From the NCBI RefSeq assembly GCF_019061185.1, contig NZ_JAHQZU010000003.1, positions 124,001 through 188,000 of the forward strand: a DNA stretch of 64,000 nucleotides, written 5' to 3'. Below, in pieces: positions 63,090 through 64,000 of this stretch. How positions within the stretch are numbered: position 1 is the stretch's first letter; the number at the start of each line of letters is the position of its first letter. The translations under genes and the position numbers were made by a program. The notes beneath the pieces are model-generated. The model made no database searches and was not told the origin of the DNA. It was given only the letters and a program-made list of their open reading frames with translations. This stretch comes from Paracoccus sp. Z118. Its GTDB lineage: Bacteria; Pseudomonadota; Alphaproteobacteria; Rhodobacterales; Rhodobacteraceae.

Positions 63090-64000
63090 ATGCGCTATGC
63101 CATCTGCTCTGTATCCTTCGCCGCGCTCATGCTGTCCGCTGGCGGTGCGATGGCCCAGAGCCAGACCCTTTACGTCGCGGGCTACGGCGGCACGTTCGAA
63201 AAGATGATGCGCGACAGCGTCATTCCGCCGTTCGAGCAGCAGCACGACGTCCGGGTCGAATATGTCGCCGGCAACTCGACCGACACGCTGGCGAAGCTTC
63301 AGGCCCAGCAGGGCAACCAGCAGATCGACGTCGCCATCCTGGATGACGGCCCGATGTATCAGGCGATCGAGCTGGGCTTCTGCGCCCCGATCGAGGGGCT
63401 GGACGACGCCGACCTGTTCGACCTCGCCCGTTTCCCGGAAGACAAGGCCGTCGCCATGGGCGTCGTCGCCACCGGCCTGTTCTACAACGCTGACTATTTC
63501 GAGCAGCAGGGCTGGGAGCCGCCGACCTCGTGGAACGACCTGAAGGACCCGAAGTTCGAGGGCAAGGTCGTCATTCCGCCGATCAACAACACCTACGGCC
63601 TTTACACGCTGGTGCAGTTCGCGCGCCTGAACGGTGGCGGCGAGAAGGACATCGAGTCCGGCTTCACCACCATGATCGACGATGTGAACCAGAACGTGCT
63701 GGCCTATGAGCCCTCGCCGGGCAAGATGACCGAGCTGTTCCAGTCGGAGCAGGCGGTGCTGGGCGTCTGGGGCTCGTCGCGCGTCGGCGCGCTGGCGGAT
63801 ACCGGCTTCCCGGCGAAGTTCGTCTATCCCGAGGAAGGTGCCGTCACGCTGCTGACCGTGGCCTGCCCGATCGCCAAGGAAGAGGTCTCGCCGCTCGCCG
63901 GTGAATTCATCCGCTACATGGTGACGCCGGAGGTGCAGAACTACATGGTGAACGACTACGGCCTCGGCCCGGTCAACTCCACCGTGGAAGTCAGCCCCGA
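63090..64000 (+). CDS. ABC transporter substrate-binding protein, polyamine/PotD-type, 3' end outside window
   Basis: The frame opens at ATG 63090 (AGGGAGAGAG upstream) and runs to the window edge without a stop, giving 303 residues. A signal peptide (cleaved after AMA, about residue 23) is followed by the family 1 binding-protein fold typical of PotD/polyamine or opine-type proteins: LYVAGYGGTFEKMMRDSVIPPFEQ, VDVAILDDGPM-like VAILDDGPMYQAIELG, GVVATGLFYNADYFEQQGWEPPTSWNDL and SPLAGEFIRYMVTPEVQNYM. Such proteins are about 340-350 residues, so 40 or so are missing. Permease and ATPase genes are expected beyond base 64000. Confidence 0.9.
   Translation, partial: MRYAICSVSFAALMLSAGGAMAQSQTLYVAGYGGTFEKMMRDSVIPPFEQQHDVRVEYVAGNSTDTLAKLQAQQGNQQIDVAILDDGPMYQAIELGFCAPIEGLDDADLFDLARFPEDKAVAMGVVATGLFYNADYFEQQGWEPPTSWNDLKDPKFEGKVVIPPINNTYGLYTLVQFARLNGGGEKDIESGFTTMIDDVNQNVLAYEPSPGKMTELFQSEQAVLGVWGSSRVGALADTGFPAKFVYPEEGAVTLLTVACPIAKEEVSPLAGEFIRYMVTPEVQNYMVNDYGLGPVNSTVEVSP

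Overview
The window is GC-rich and densely coded, with many 4-base ATGA/GTGA gene overlaps. Gene content fits an alphaproteobacterium of the Rhodobacter/Paracoccus kind: a fused PhaAB-type Mrp antiporter, a glycolate/malate synthase G module, and many ABC importers for organic substrates. This placement is inferred from gene content and composition; no rRNA or other marker gene is present. I saw no tRNA, rRNA, CRISPR array, insertion sequence or replication origin.

Bases 1-15026 are the accessory edge of a type VI secretion (T6SS) locus. Reading left are a Ser/Thr phosphatase, an M15 peptidase (TagX-like) and a protein joining a TssL-like cytoplasmic part to a TssM-like periplasmic part; this last gene runs off the window. 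An OmpA-domain protein reads right. Then come a secreted caspase-like/Sel1 protein, a two-headed glycosyltransferase, a small lipoprotein and TagF. A rightward cassette follows: a PAAR-like (DUF4150) protein with a Cys/His-rich C-terminal tip, two small proteins homologous to each other, a DUF2169 protein and a ketosynthase-fold protein lacking the active-site cysteine. A HEAT-repeat protein converges on it. I read this cassette as an effector loading/immunity module and think it the most interesting part of the window.

Bases 15191-21153 hold an aldehyde dehydrogenase with an AcoR-like activator that lacks the AAA+ domain, then an Mla-type lipid transporter (MlaE, MlaF, MlaD). Bases 21171-28008 hold a sugar or polyol operon (sugar-phosphate-isomerase-like protein, Gfo/Idh/MocA dehydrogenase, ATPase, permease, binding protein) opposite a LacI repressor, with a palindromic operator between them and a decayed copy of the LacI 3' end beyond it.

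Bases 28012-41810 hold a LysR/class III aminotransferase pair, then a LysR gene facing an eight-gene leftward operon: two amidohydrolases, a dipeptide-type ABC importer and a thiamine-diphosphate enzyme. This looks like import and breakdown of an unknown amide or amine compound. Bases 42028-48740 hold YnfA, preceded by a 14-codon coupled ORF, and the Mrp cation/proton antiporter operon phaAB-C-D-E-F-G.

Bases 49003-60729 form a two-carbon acid module: a GntR regulator with a perfect inverted-repeat operator, a lactate/glycolate permease, glycolate oxidase GlcD-GlcE-GlcF, an IclR regulator, malate synthase G, GlcG and a second transporter. Together these take up glycolate or lactate, oxidise glycolate to glyoxylate and condense it with acetyl-CoA to malate. 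The window ends with an AbrB-family membrane protein gene broken by one base in a homopolymer, a LysR regulator, and a divergent polyamine-type binding-protein gene cut by the window edge.
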